DNA from: Candidatus Poribacteria bacterium
GTDB taxonomy: Bacteria > Poribacteria > WGA-4E > WGA-3G
Length of the DNA: 64,000 bases
NCBI GenBank assembly: GCA_022825665.1
Contig: JAJDWI010000060.1
Coordinates: forward strand, 35,589 to 99,588
Reading direction: 5' to 3'
Made by a program: the position numbers and the translations under genes. Below are positions 1-9,035 of this stretch, one piece after another. A model generated the notes under the pieces. The model saw only the letters and a program-made list of their open reading frames with translations. It did no database searches and was not told the origin of the DNA. Each line of letters starts with the position of its first letter. Positions within the stretch are counted from its first letter, which is position 1.

Positions 1-107
1 GATTGACTGTTTTTTGGTGTTAATATCTTGTATGGAACATTGGAGGTGACGGTTCCGTTTTGAGTTTGATTCTGCTTTATTCGGAATAGTTTTTCTTTAA
101 CTTTCAT
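1..107 (-). CDS. partial gene of unknown function cut by the left edge
   Basis: An open frame begins with ATG at 107 on the minus strand and stays open to base 1 (35 codons, beginning MKVKEKLFRIKQNQ). I do not recognise it. The fragment is rich in Lys, Gln and Asn and has no signal peptide. Support comes mainly from a near-consensus minus-strand promoter at 178-207, placing transcription start about 65 bases upstream of this ATG. No clear Shine-Dalgarno precedes the ATG. It is divergent from the PQQ-propeller gene. The frame could be chance, but frame plus promoter make a real gene more likely than not. Confidence 0.4.
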   Translation of the reverse strand, partial: MKVKEKLFRIKQNQTQNGTVTSNVPYKILTPKNSQ

Positions 108-177
108 TTGTATGTTGGTATTGTGAAATGTTAACATAATTGGGTTATCCATAAATATAATTAAATATGTGACTTGT

Positions 178-207
178 ATTATAACATAAGTAAAATACGA
201 ATGTCAA
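178..207 (-). promoter_or_regulatory. sigma-70 promoter, leftward, for the edge gene
   Basis: On the minus strand TTGACA (207-202) and TATAAT (183-178) are separated by 18 bases. Both hexamers are perfect consensus. The next coding frame in that direction is the edge gene starting at 107. Confidence 0.6.
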
Positions 208-232
208 ATAAATGTTTACAATTTTCATATTT

Positions 233-261
233 TTTACAGTTTTTATCGAATGTGTTATACT
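233..261 (+). promoter_or_regulatory. sigma-70 promoter for the PQQ-propeller gene
   Basis: TTTACA (233-238), a 17-base spacer and TATACT (256-261), with TG one base upstream of the -10 box (extended -10). It sits about 60 bases before the ATG at 323 and is back-to-back with the leftward promoter at 178-207. Confidence 0.55.
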
Positions 262-322
262 ACTTTTACAATAGTTCACGTAATGTTATAACTGATAACA
301 GATTTCATAAAAAAATATCTAT

Positions 323-1663
323 ATGCAACTTCAATTAAAATATACACAACTTCTGCTTATATCATTACTACTGTTTGTTAATCCAGATGTTTATGCATCA
401 GATTGGTACGATTTCCTTGGACCAGAACGAAACGGTAAATCTCAAGAAAAGATAAATATCACACCTTGGGGTGAATCAGGTCCACCCGTGCTGTGGACAA
501 TAGAGATTGGGACAAGTTACGGACCACCTACGATTGCTGATGGATATGTGTATCTATTCGCACGGCACGGTGATATGGCAAGATTGACCTGTTTAAATAG
601 CGATTCTGGCGACGAACGTTGGAGATATGAATATCCGACTGACTATGAGGATATGTATGGCTATAACAACGGTCCAAGGTGTTGTCCAGTAGTAGATAAT
701 GATCGAGTCTACATCTTTGGTGCTGAAGGAGAATTACACTGTGTAAATAGCAAAACTGGTAAACCTGTTTGGAAAGTCAATACGACAACGAAGTTTAATG
801 TCACAACTAATTTCTTTGGTGTAGCATCTGTTCCTGCGGTTGAAGGTGAATTGCTTATCGTTCAAATTGGCGGTTCTCCTCCTGGAACACCAAGGGACAT
901 CTGGGAATCAAGCGGAAAACCAAAACCCAACGGAAGTGGTATCGTTGCCTTTAACAAACATACAGGAGAAGTAGTCTACCAAATTGCTGATGAATTAACC
1001 AGTTATGCGAGTCCCGTCTTTTCCACTATCAATGGGAGACGGTGGGGTTTTGCTTTCCTACGCGGTGGACTTGTCGGATTTGAACCAGAGACTGGTAAAA
1101 TTGATTTCCACTACCCATGGCGACATCCAACGATTGAATCAGTCAATGCATCATGTCCGGTCGTTGCTGATGACTATGTTTTTATTAGCGAATCCTATGG
1201 GATCGGTAGTTCAGTACTTCAAGTATATCCGGGTGGGTACAAAGTCGTATGGAAAGATCGCGCAAATTCGCGAAACAAAGCAATGAAAATGCATTGGCAC
1301 ACACCTATCCATCATCAAGGTTACCTCTACGGGTGTAGTGGAAGACATTCAGGTGGTGCTGAGTTCCGATGCGTTGAATTGAAAACTGGAAAGGTAATGT
1401 GGCGGCAACGAGTCAACGAACGCGCATCTCTACTCTGGGTAAATGACTACTTCATCTATCTTGGAGAGTATGGACGGATGATGTTACTGAAATGCACACC
1501 GGAAAAAATGCAACTCATATCCCAAGCAAATCCAACTGACAAAAATGGGAGAAAGTTGATAAACTATCCAGCGTGGGCAGCACCTGTATTAGCAGATGGT
1601 CGCTTGTATATTCGTGGTAGAAACCGACTTGTATGTTTCGTGTTGGATTCAACTAAAGATTGA
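323..1663 (+). CDS. exported PQQ-type beta-propeller protein
   Basis: A 446-residue protein with an N-terminal signal peptide (hydrophobic LLLISLLLFV, cleavage probably near ASD at residue 26), so it should act outside the cytoplasm. The mature start, DWYDFLGPERNGKS, is the usual opening of the PQQ-like/BamB-type propellers common in Planctomycetes and Poribacteria. Several blades carry a G(x)1-3W motif, for example GKPVWKV and GKVMWRQ, each following a strand with a 'vxCvnxkTG' pattern. No catalytic or PQQ-ligating residues can be assigned by eye, so binding or scaffolding is as likely as enzymatic activity. No good Shine-Dalgarno precedes the ATG; the promoter at 233-261 fits this start. 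A hairpin repeat follows the stop. Confidence 0.8.
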   Translation: MQLQLKYTQLLLISLLLFVNPDVYASDWYDFLGPERNGKSQEKINITPWGESGPPVLWTIEIGTSYGPPTIADGYVYLFARHGDMARLTCLNSDSGDERWRYEYPTDYEDMYGYNNGPRCCPVVDNDRVYIFGAEGELHCVNSKTGKPVWKVNTTTKFNVTTNFFGVASVPAVEGELLIVQIGGSPPGTPRDIWESSGKPKPNGSGIVAFNKHTGEVVYQIADELTSYASPVFSTINGRRWGFAFLRGGLVGFEPETGKIDFHYPWRHPTIESVNASCPVVADDYVFISESYGIGSSVLQVYPGGYKVVWKDRANSRNKAMKMHWHTPIHHQGYLYGCSGRHSGGAEFRCVELKTGKVMWRQRVNERASLLWVNDYFIYLGEYGRMMLLKCTPEKMQLISQANPTDKNGRKLINYPAWAAPVLADGRLYIRGRNRLVCFVLDSTKD

Positions 1664-1670
1664 CAGTAGC

Positions 1671-1740
1671 GGGACTTACGTGCAAACGGTAGGCGCGCTT
1701 TGTAAGCGCGCTCTCTGCACAATAGGACAACGCAAATCCT
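1671..1740. repeat. short dispersed hairpin repeat; possible terminator
   Basis: Bases 1671-1701 match the reverse complement of 4319-4349 at about 28 of 31 positions (shared core ACGGTAGGCGCGCTTT), so this is a partial copy of the foldback element at 4115-4349. Within it GCGCGCTT (1693-1700), a 3-base loop and AAGCGCGC (1704-1711) form a perfect hairpin that could end transcription between the convergent genes on either side. There is no T-run. Confidence 0.6.
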
Positions 1741-1756
1741 GTTAATTTGGTATCAC

Positions 1757-2845
1757 TTACGGTTTCCACAACGTTGCCTCAATGAACCGTTCACCATCTG
1801 GTTCCTCATCAAAATAGTATACAGTAACAACAACACCGTCGGGACGTTGTATCGTGCGCGGGTATCCAATATCCGGATCACCTCCGTTGTCACGCAACAC
1901 AATTTCATCTCCCCATGTATTGCCATTGTCGTTGCTCAACTTTGCACAGATACGATGCGGCGCATCACGATAGCCATAAATCAGACACAATCTTCCATCA
2001 TGGAGGCGAGTTAACGTTGGAGGGTTGCCTCCACGTCCTGTATCCTCAACCGGACGGTTCACGTAGTTCCATGTTTTCCCATCATCATCCGAAGCATATA
2101 GGTCAATCCAATTTAGCAAAGTTTCCCAGTTCTTACCAGTTTTATCGCTCTTTCCTCGGCATCGGACAGCAACCAAAATTTGTGTGTCGGAGAGTCGAAC
2201 ACTTGCTGGCATAATAGCGAAACCCTCAGGTTCAGGTCCAATCTGTGAATGCAATGAAAAGGTCTGACCACCATCTGTTGTACGTGCGCAGAATACTAAC
2301 CCTTCACCACCATCTGATTTAGATGCTGTCAAGAACACAAGGCATTCCTCAGAATTGGTGATAAGGTAATCTGTCCGTGCTGCAATTCCTGTGTAATCAA
2401 ACATGGGGAATTGAAATGGACCTTGCCAACTATGACATCTATCTGTAGAGGTATAGTACCATGACTGTGCACCTGCTCTTAAACCTGATCTGCTGCACAT
2501 CATAGCGAAATCGGGATGTTCTAAATTGACGCTCTGCGGTGTGCTGTATGAGCTATCATCTTGTTGTCTGTCTTTATCCTGCACATGTTCATTGGCAGAT
2601 AAAGTGCCTGTTCCTGGCAAGCGACACGGTGTTTCTGATAATGTCCATGTTTCTCCACCATCAGTACTCCGCGCCTGCATGGCTGTAAAAGGTTTATCTC
2701 GGTCACGTCGGTGAAATCCTGCATCCGATTTGTGGTATCCCACTGTAAAACCGACTACGATTTCGTTGTCCCATGACCAAATGCCGTAGTTCGCTGGCCA
2801 ACCTGCATAACGACCCGGCTCACGATAAATAGTAACTTGACGCAT
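1757..2845 (-). CDS. sialidase-like BNR/Asp-box six-bladed propeller protein
   Basis: A 362-residue protein with five Asp boxes (S/T-x-D-x-G-x-T-W/F): STDGGETW near residue 60, STDRCHSW near 133, TTDGGQTF near 189, SDDDGKTW near 252 and SNDNGNTW near 304. These are the hallmark of exo-sialidase/BNR propellers. No signal peptide is visible. The family includes true sialidases and many environmental proteins of unknown glycan substrate, so activity is unproven. I chose ATG at 2845 over a longer TTG frame from 2905: GGAG lies 8 bases before the ATG, and the TTG at 2905 is the -35 box of a good promoter (2877-2905), so it cannot be in the message. Confidence 0.8.
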   Translation of the reverse strand: MRQVTIYREPGRYAGWPANYGIWSWDNEIVVGFTVGYHKSDAGFHRRDRDKPFTAMQARSTDGGETWTLSETPCRLPGTGTLSANEHVQDKDRQQDDSSYSTPQSVNLEHPDFAMMCSRSGLRAGAQSWYYTSTDRCHSWQGPFQFPMFDYTGIAARTDYLITNSEECLVFLTASKSDGGEGLVFCARTTDGGQTFSLHSQIGPEPEGFAIMPASVRLSDTQILVAVRCRGKSDKTGKNWETLLNWIDLYASDDDGKTWNYVNRPVEDTGRGGNPPTLTRLHDGRLCLIYGYRDAPHRICAKLSNDNGNTWGDEIVLRDNGGDPDIGYPRTIQRPDGVVVTVYYFDEEPDGERFIEATLWKP

Positions 2846-2876
2846 TCTATATGCTCCAATTGGTAGTTTTTCAGAT

Positions 2877-2905
2877 AGTATAGCAGTAATGTCTTGTATG
2901 TTCAA
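2877..2905 (-). promoter_or_regulatory. promoter of the sialidase-like gene
   Basis: Minus-strand TTGAAC (2905-2900), a 17-base spacer and TATACT (2882-2877) with an extended TGC -10. Predicted transcription start is near 2870, 25 bases before the ATG at 2845. This excludes the longer TTG start. Confidence 0.55.
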
Positions 2906-3010
2906 CCTTCATGTTTTTGTTGAGATAAATAGATATATCGTATAAAATATTAACAGATTTACGAAATTTTATCTGATAGATACATACAATTAACCCAAAG
3001 GACTGTATAC

Positions 3011-4078
3011 ATGGAAAAAACACATCTATATCAAGCCCCTCACCTTCATGCACTTTCCCGCACACTTTTCATTGCCGCTGGTGCATCTGAACACATAGCA
3101 AACGAGGTTGCTGAACATCTTGTTAATGCACATTTAGCTGGACATGATTCACATGGTGTCCTTCGAATTCCTGCATATTTAAATGCGATAGAGGCTGGAA
3201 GTATCAAACCTTCAACAGAACCTGAAGTTGTGGCAGAAACCGACAACACCTTACGGGTTGATGGAAACGGGTGCTTTGGACATTATGTTTCACGTTGGTC
3301 TATACGAAAAGCGATAGAGAAAGCTAAAATATCAAACACATGTTGTGTAAGCATCTTCAATACTGGACATATCGGACGTTTAGGGGAGTATGCCGAAACT
3401 GCGGCTGCAGCAGATTGTATTGGACTCATAACCGTCGGTAAAGGTGGAAAAGGGGCAGGTCCAACAGTGCCTTTTGGCGGTTCACAGGGAACTTTTAGCA
3501 CGAATCCTATGGCAATCGGTGTGCCGACAGGAGACGATAGACCTTTCGTCATTGACTTTGCAACGAGTGTTATTGCAGAAGGTAAAATTCAGGTGGCACG
3601 AAGCAAAGGAGCAGATTTACCGGAAGGATGTATATTAGACAAACACGGCGCACCGAGTGTAAAACCTTCTGACTTTTATGATGGTGGTGCCCTTTTGACT
3701 TTCGGTAGACATAAAGGATACGCGCTTGCTATGTTCACATGTCTACTCGGTGGTTTGGCAGGAACATTTAACACCGAAACTGGTGAGATGGGTGGTATTT
3801 ATATGCAAGTCGTTGATGTCAATGCATTTACACCAATTGCCGAGTATCAGAAAGGTGTCCGTGCTTTCTTAGATGTGATAAAGTCCACACTACCTGCTAA
3901 GGGTTTTGATGAGGTGTTGGTTCCAGGAGACTATGAATCTCGCAACCGTGCGGAACGTTTAAAAACAGGTATTGAAATACCCGATACGATCAACACACAG
4001 CTTCAGGAATGTGCCGACAAATTGGGTGTTTCTATCGGTGAAGATATTGTAGAGGCAGAAGATATAGACCGATATTAA
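3011..4078 (+). CDS. Ldh2-family (malate/L-lactate/ureidoglycolate type) NAD(P)-dependent oxidoreductase
   Basis: A 355-residue cytoplasmic dehydrogenase of the Ldh_2 fold, which is not the classical Rossmann type. Recognisable segments are AGHDSHGVLRIPAYL (the catalytic-His region of the family), VSIFNTGHIGRLGEYAE, the nucleotide-binding stretch GSQGTFSTNPMAIGVP, and FGRHKGYALA near residue 235. Length is typical. The substrate cannot be read from sequence: members oxidise malate, lactate, ureidoglycolate, 2,3-diketo-gulonate and other 2-hydroxyacids. AAAGGA lies 8 bases before the ATG. It is divergent from the sialidase-like gene. A paralogue is at 40770-41795. Confidence 0.82.
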   Translation: MEKTHLYQAPHLHALSRTLFIAAGASEHIANEVAEHLVNAHLAGHDSHGVLRIPAYLNAIEAGSIKPSTEPEVVAETDNTLRVDGNGCFGHYVSRWSIRKAIEKAKISNTCCVSIFNTGHIGRLGEYAETAAAADCIGLITVGKGGKGAGPTVPFGGSQGTFSTNPMAIGVPTGDDRPFVIDFATSVIAEGKIQVARSKGADLPEGCILDKHGAPSVKPSDFYDGGALLTFGRHKGYALAMFTCLLGGLAGTFNTETGEMGGIYMQVVDVNAFTPIAEYQKGVRAFLDVIKSTLPAKGFDEVLVPGDYESRNRAERLKTGIEIPDTINTQLQECADKLGVSIGEDIVEAEDIDRY

Positions 4079-4114
4079 ATTACTTGTTGGTTAATGGTAC
4101 AAATAAAACATCAT

Positions 4115-4349
4115 AGGACTTACGCATTTTCCACGATTTATCCAATAATTATGAATAAATGGTTCAATTTTCAGCAGAATTGTGGGTTTTTTGCGCGCTT
4201 ACTTGAAGATTAATTTATTAATTCGGTAATTTTGGAAAAAGATCCAGTGCGGTTAGGAAACCGCACCTACCGGGTTTGGGAAAATTAGAATTACCGAAAT
4301 ATTTACTTAATCCTCATCAAAGCGCGCCTACCGTTTATACGTAAGTCCT
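4115..4349. repeat. 235-bp foldback (MITE-like) element
   Basis: The element is bounded by a perfect 10-bp terminal inverted repeat, AGGACTTACG at 4115-4124 and CGTAAGTCCT at 4340-4349. Inside are longer imperfect arms (GCGCGCTTACTTGAAGATTAA from about 4193, against a reverse complement running into GCGCGCTTTGATGAGGATTAA) and a central hairpin GCGGTTAGGAAACCGC (from 4249). No ORF is present. Parts recur at 1671-1701 and 57860-57978. It fills the gap before the WD40-protease gene and its right end is 13 bases from that ATG. No target-site duplication was evident. Confidence 0.7.
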
Positions 4350-4361
4350 GACATTATTCTT

Positions 4362-6869
4362 ATGCAAAACAGATCCCTCTTTCTCATACTATTTATTCTC
4401 ATCATATTTCCTTTCGCAACCTTTGCGCAAGAACACACTGTCTATACGCATGGCGGAAGTGTTGAAACTGTAGCGTATTCTCCTATCAATTCATCACTTA
4501 TTGTAAGTGCAGGTAGTGATAACACTGTCAAACTGTGGGATTTGGCGGATAGTGTTGTTACGACTTTAGGCAGCCATAGAGATACAGTCAATTCCGTTGC
4601 ATTTTCTCCGGATGGGAAGAAACTTGTTAGTGGAAGCGATGACTTTACGTTGAAAATTTGGGATATTACAAATAAACGTCACCTTTCCACACTTTCGCAT
4701 GTCACAGACTTTCTCCGTTCACAAATCAAGAAAGTTGCATTTTCTCCAGATGGGCAAAAATTCGTGACTGCTGGTCGTCACGTCAAAATTTGGGATATTC
4801 ACACACTTCGTGAAATTATGACAATTAGACATAGTGGATGGATATATGCTGTTGCTTTCTCATACAATGGTAAATACCTCGCAATAGGAGATACAAGTGG
4901 ACAGATAAAGATAAGGAATCTACAAAACCAACAAGATGTCATTGAATTCAGAGGTGATGCGGATTCTATAACTGCTTTACAGTTTTCTCCTGACGACCAA
5001 ACACTCGCAAGTGCGGGGTATAACGGTGGGGTAAAATTGTGGAATGTGTCGAATTGGGAGCACATTGGTACGTTACCTACTAACGCAACAGTTACTGATC
5101 TGAGTTTTACCCCTGATAGCAGCACACTTGCCAGCACGGATTATGAAACAGTAATCCTTTGGTCAATTCTTAGTGGTGAGAATATAGTTACACTGACAGG
5201 ACACAAAGGTTGGGTGTATGCTGCTTCATTTTCTCCTGATGGCAATTCTCTAACAACAGGTGGTGACGATGGAACGTTACGGCTTTGGGATATAACACAA
5301 TATCAGTCCTCTACATCTAATTTAGTGAGAATCATCTATTTCATTCCAAGTGGTCGCACAGCACAACCTGATATGTGGACGAAACTGGATCGTCTCATTA
5401 GAGATGTTCAGGATTTATATGCAGATCAGATGGAAGCAAACGGATTTGGTAGAAAGGCATTTACTTATGAAACGGATGAAAACGAGCAAACAGTTGTCTA
5501 TCGCGTTGATGGGTTATACAGGGACAGTTATTATCATACAAACACAACTCAGAAGATTCGGCAGGAAATCGCACCGTTGTTTGATTTTGAAAAACATGTA
5601 TATCTGATTGTTGTAGAGGTGAGTAGCCAAGCCATTGAACATAAAGATACCTGTGGTGTTGGCGGTAGTAATTGGTTTATTGGGCAACATGACAGAAAAG
5701 TGCAGGGAGGATATGCAGTTGTCCCCGCATCCGGAGATTGTTTTGACGATGAGGTCGGCGAGATTGTCACAGCACATGAACTTGGACACGCCTTCGGATT
5801 GGAACACGATTTCCGAGATGATAGATACATCATGTCTTATGGGAGATCTCCCAATCAATTTTCCAAATGTGCTACAGAATGGTTGAATGTCAGTCGGTTC
5901 TTTAATTCTGACAACATATCTTTCGATGACAAAACATCCATACAAATGCTCACTTCAGATATATATCCACCGAACGCAACGGAATTCAATGCTCTATTTC
6001 AGGTTACCGATTTTGATGGCGTTCATCAGGTGCAGTTGCTTGTGCCAACAACAGACGCAGACCCAGCACTTGGCGACAAATTACATAGTTGTCAGTTAGT
6101 TAATGCACAAAGCACCGCTGTTGAATTCGATATTACATCGCTAACGACATTTCCAACAAACACTATTGCTATCCAAGTAATTGATGTACACGGAAATATC
6201 ACACGACAGGGATACGCACTTCGTGTTGGAGAACCATCTGCTGTTGAGAACCGCACTGATGTAAATGGAGACGGAACTGTTGATACGACTGATCTCGTTC
6301 TTGTTGCCGCACATTTCGGTGAAACAATTATCGGTGGTGCCAATCCGAATCCTGATGTTAATCGGGATGGTGTCGTGGACATTATTGATATACTATTGGT
6401 AATATCTGAACTCAATAACGGGGACGCTGCGCCATCTATATCTCATCAGACAGCATCTCTTAGTCCGAATATGATTCAGCAGTGGATTTATCAGGCAAGA
6501 CAATTACCGATTAAAGATACGTACGTTGAGAAAGGTATTGAGGTACTTGAACAACTCCTTGCTTCTGTGTTGCCAACAGAAACGCGTCTGTTGGACAACT
6601 ACCCAAATCCGTTCAATCCAGAGACGTGGATTCCGTATCAGTTATCAACTGCTGCGGCCGTTACGATAACGATATATGATGTGCGTGGAAACCTTATCCG
6701 AAGGTTAGATTTGGGACATCAACCTGCTGGAACATACTTTGCACGTAGCTCTGCAGCGTATTGGGATGGACGTAATGATAGGGGTGAGTCGGTTGCGAGT
6801 GGTTTGTATTTTTGTGTCTTCTCTGCAGGTGGGTTTAATGCTTCGCGGAAGATGTTGTTGAGGAAGTAG
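4362..6869 (+). CDS. exported WD40 propeller-metalloprotease-dockerin-FlgD protein
   Basis: An 835-residue mosaic. Signal peptide 1-22. Seven WD40 repeats fill about residues 23-310, one complete propeller. A zinc-protease domain follows with HELGHAFGLEH at 472-482 (HExxHxxGxxH) and a downstream Met-turn (IMSYG, Met491), the metzincin signature. Two dockerin-type calcium repeats lie near 633-655 (DVNGDGTVDTTD) and 665-684 (DVNRDGVVDIID). The end, from about 743, starts YPNPFNPETW and continues with IYDVRG and WDGRND, the FlgD-like/type IX-sorting-like C-terminus common in Poribacteria. It is probably a secreted or surface-bound peptidase. Cohesin partners are not visible here. There is no clear Shine-Dalgarno. 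Confidence 0.85.
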   Translation: MQNRSLFLILFILIIFPFATFAQEHTVYTHGGSVETVAYSPINSSLIVSAGSDNTVKLWDLADSVVTTLGSHRDTVNSVAFSPDGKKLVSGSDDFTLKIWDITNKRHLSTLSHVTDFLRSQIKKVAFSPDGQKFVTAGRHVKIWDIHTLREIMTIRHSGWIYAVAFSYNGKYLAIGDTSGQIKIRNLQNQQDVIEFRGDADSITALQFSPDDQTLASAGYNGGVKLWNVSNWEHIGTLPTNATVTDLSFTPDSSTLASTDYETVILWSILSGENIVTLTGHKGWVYAASFSPDGNSLTTGGDDGTLRLWDITQYQSSTSNLVRIIYFIPSGRTAQPDMWTKLDRLIRDVQDLYADQMEANGFGRKAFTYETDENEQTVVYRVDGLYRDSYYHTNTTQKIRQEIAPLFDFEKHVYLIVVEVSSQAIEHKDTCGVGGSNWFIGQHDRKVQGGYAVVPASGDCFDDEVGEIVTAHELGHAFGLEHDFRDDRYIMSYGRSPNQFSKCATEWLNVSRFFNSDNISFDDKTSIQMLTSDIYPPNATEFNALFQVTDFDGVHQVQLLVPTTDADPALGDKLHSCQLVNAQSTAVEFDITSLTTFPTNTIAIQVIDVHGNITRQGYALRVGEPSAVENRTDVNGDGTVDTTDLVLVAAHFGETIIGGANPNPDVNRDGVVDIIDILLVISELNNGDAAPSISHQTASLSPNMIQQWIYQARQLPIKDTYVEKGIEVLEQLLASVLPTETRLLDNYPNPFNPETWIPYQLSTAAAVTITIYDVRGNLIRRLDLGHQPAGTYFARSSAAYWDGRNDRGESVASGLYFCVFSAGGFNASRKMLLRK

Positions 6870-6893
6870 TAATGCAAAAAATGAATAAAATTC

Positions 6894-6922
6894 TTGACAT
6901 TTTTCGTCTATTTTGCTATATT
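6894..6922 (+). promoter_or_regulatory. strong promoter of the helicase/ATPase defence operon
   Basis: TTGACA (6894-6899), a 17-base spacer and TATATT (6917-6922) with an extended TGC -10. It lies 50 bases before the ATG at 6972 and appears to drive 6972-11138. Confidence 0.65.
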
Positions 6923-6971
6923 CATTCTGTTAAGTTATGATCTGATTTAAGTTGTGAACTAATAAAAATAT

Positions 6972-9035
6972 ATGTCACTAAAAGAACTTTCCCTCAAACA
7001 CGAATACCGTTCCGATAAGACAGAACTTATAAAGGACTTTTATACTCCGTGTCTGAAAAATGCCACTCGGTATTGTCGCGCTGTTGCTTATTTTAGCAGC
7101 AACGGACTTCAGAAGATTGTTGATGGATTACCTTCCTTAATCAGCAATGGAGGACATATAAGTTTGGTAACAGGTCCTAAATTAACGGCAGATGACATTG
7201 AAGCAATCAAAAATGGTTACGAAGCAAGGACAGATGGCTTAAATTCCTACATTGATTGTGATTTTGATGTTGTTTCTCAAGATAGATTAATGTTACTTAC
7301 TTGGTTGATAGTACATAAGTATCTAGACATCAAAATCGCAGTTCCCACCAAAACAAATAAAACATATCCCCGTGGCGTATATCATGAAAAGATTGGCATA
7401 TTCTTAGATAGTAATAGCAACGCTGTTTCATTTTCTGGTTCTTCAAATGAAACTGTCGGAGGATTAATAAACAATTTTGAATCCATTGATGTTCATTGGT
7501 CATGGGATGATACACAAGGTCGTGTTCAACAAAAGATTGCAAATTTTCAGAGATTATGGGAAAACAATACAGATAAATTGGAAGTAGTAGATTTTCTTAA
7601 TGCTGTATCGGATGATATACTAATCAATCAAACTGTTTATGAAACAGAAGATACAACAACGGATACACCTGAAATAATTGAAAATACGATGTCTTATTTG
7701 CCAAATAATATAAAATTAAGAGACTATCAAGATGAAGCGATTGATGCCTGGTTCCAAAATAGTTGTCATGGTCTATGGGAAATGGCAACGGGAACCGGAA
7801 AAACGATTACGACTCTATCAGCCCTCGCGAAACTTAGAGAAGAAAAAAGACGTTTGTTTGTAGTTATTGTATGTCCGTATCAACATCTTGTTGATCAGTG
7901 GCATGAAGATGTTCTGCGATTTGGATTTAAGCCTATTCTTGCGTATAAAAATTCGAAAAAGTGGATCGCGCAATGGGGAGAGGCTGTTGCACTATACAAT
8001 TGGTGTGTTGATAACGAAGTTTGTATAATAACAACTTACAAAACATACATTGGTAGCAAGATGCAAGCACTCCTTTCTGGATTAAAAAATACAACTAGTG
8101 TCTTTGTTGCTGATGAAGTACATCACTTCGGAGCAGAACAATGTCGACGTAATTTGCCTGAAGTCTTTGACTTTAGACTTGGACTGTCTGCAACACCTAA
8201 CAGATGGTTTGACCAAACAGGTACAGACGCACTTAGAAAATTTTTTGGAGAAACCGTGTATGAATATCCTCTTGATAAAGCAATTGAAGAGGGTTTTCTT
8301 TGCAAATATTACTATCACCCTCATCTTGTAGACTTGACAGAGGATGAATTTGAAGAATACGAGCATCTTACTGAAAAAATCGGCAAACTGTACTATAGAG
8401 TCGAGCAGGACCAGACAAATAAAACACTTGAACACCTGCTAATAAAACGTGCAAGGCTGCTTAACAACGCTACAAATAAGTTGAGTAAACTGAATGAATT
8501 ATTAGAAGACAAAGTTGACTCACTTCATCACACACTGTTTTACTGTGCTCCAGGGAAAATTAATCCTGTCTTGGAATTATTAAATGATTTAGGCTTGCGA
8601 ATAGCAAAATTTACCGCAGAGGAATCTTCGGACAAAAGACAAGAACTCTTGGAAATGTTTGATGCTGGACATCTTCAGGCACTTGTAGCAATGAAATGTT
8701 TGGATGAAGGGGTTGATGTGCCGAGTACCCAAACAGCATATATACTTGCAAGTAGTAGCAATCCGAAAGAATTCATTCAACGACGTGGGCGTATTCTTCG
8801 TCAATTCCCAGGTAAAGAGCACGCAGAAATTCACGATCTCATTGCAGTCCCACCTGCAGAATACCGACAACATTCAAGTGCAACATTTGACACGGAACGC
8901 AAAATTATTCAACGTGAATTAAAACGCTTTAGTGAATTTGCTGGAAGTGCATTGAACGAATTTAGTGCTCGTGATATAATTTGGCAACTAGCTAAAGATT
9001 ATAACCTATTAGATATATTCGGAGATTCAAGATGA
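6972..9035 (+). CDS. PLD-type nuclease fused to SF2 (DEAD/DEAH) helicase, Dnd-linked restriction candidate
   Basis: A 687-residue two-part protein. The N-terminal ~200 residues form a phospholipase-D-like nuclease with one HKD half-motif: H138-x-K140 and GSSN at 156-159. The helicase core begins at about 245. Walker A is ATGTGKT at 272-278, the Walker B box is DEVHH, the SAT motif is LSATPN, and motif VI is QRRGRILRQ. CDD recognises such N-terminal PLD plus DExD proteins, and a Dnd-associated restriction helicase family is described (dnd_restrict_1, from memory). The convergent dndCDE operon supports a role in attacking DNA lacking phosphorothioate. ATGA overlap couples it to the next gene. 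A single HKD half usually implies dimerisation. Confidence 0.8.
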   Translation: MSLKELSLKHEYRSDKTELIKDFYTPCLKNATRYCRAVAYFSSNGLQKIVDGLPSLISNGGHISLVTGPKLTADDIEAIKNGYEARTDGLNSYIDCDFDVVSQDRLMLLTWLIVHKYLDIKIAVPTKTNKTYPRGVYHEKIGIFLDSNSNAVSFSGSSNETVGGLINNFESIDVHWSWDDTQGRVQQKIANFQRLWENNTDKLEVVDFLNAVSDDILINQTVYETEDTTTDTPEIIENTMSYLPNNIKLRDYQDEAIDAWFQNSCHGLWEMATGTGKTITTLSALAKLREEKRRLFVVIVCPYQHLVDQWHEDVLRFGFKPILAYKNSKKWIAQWGEAVALYNWCVDNEVCIITTYKTYIGSKMQALLSGLKNTTSVFVADEVHHFGAEQCRRNLPEVFDFRLGLSATPNRWFDQTGTDALRKFFGETVYEYPLDKAIEEGFLCKYYYHPHLVDLTEDEFEEYEHLTEKIGKLYYRVEQDQTNKTLEHLLIKRARLLNNATNKLSKLNELLEDKVDSLHHTLFYCAPGKINPVLELLNDLGLRIAKFTAEESSDKRQELLEMFDAGHLQALVAMKCLDEGVDVPSTQTAYILASSSNPKEFIQRRGRILRQFPGKEHAEIHDLIAVPPAEYRQHSSATFDTERKIIQRELKRFSEFAGSALNEFSARDIIWQLAKDYNLLDIFGDSR

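Noticed and set aside
2846..2905. Upstream extension of the sialidase-like ORF to a TTG at 2905
   Set aside because: The TTG is the -35 box of the promoter and a better Shine-Dalgarno serves ATG 2845.
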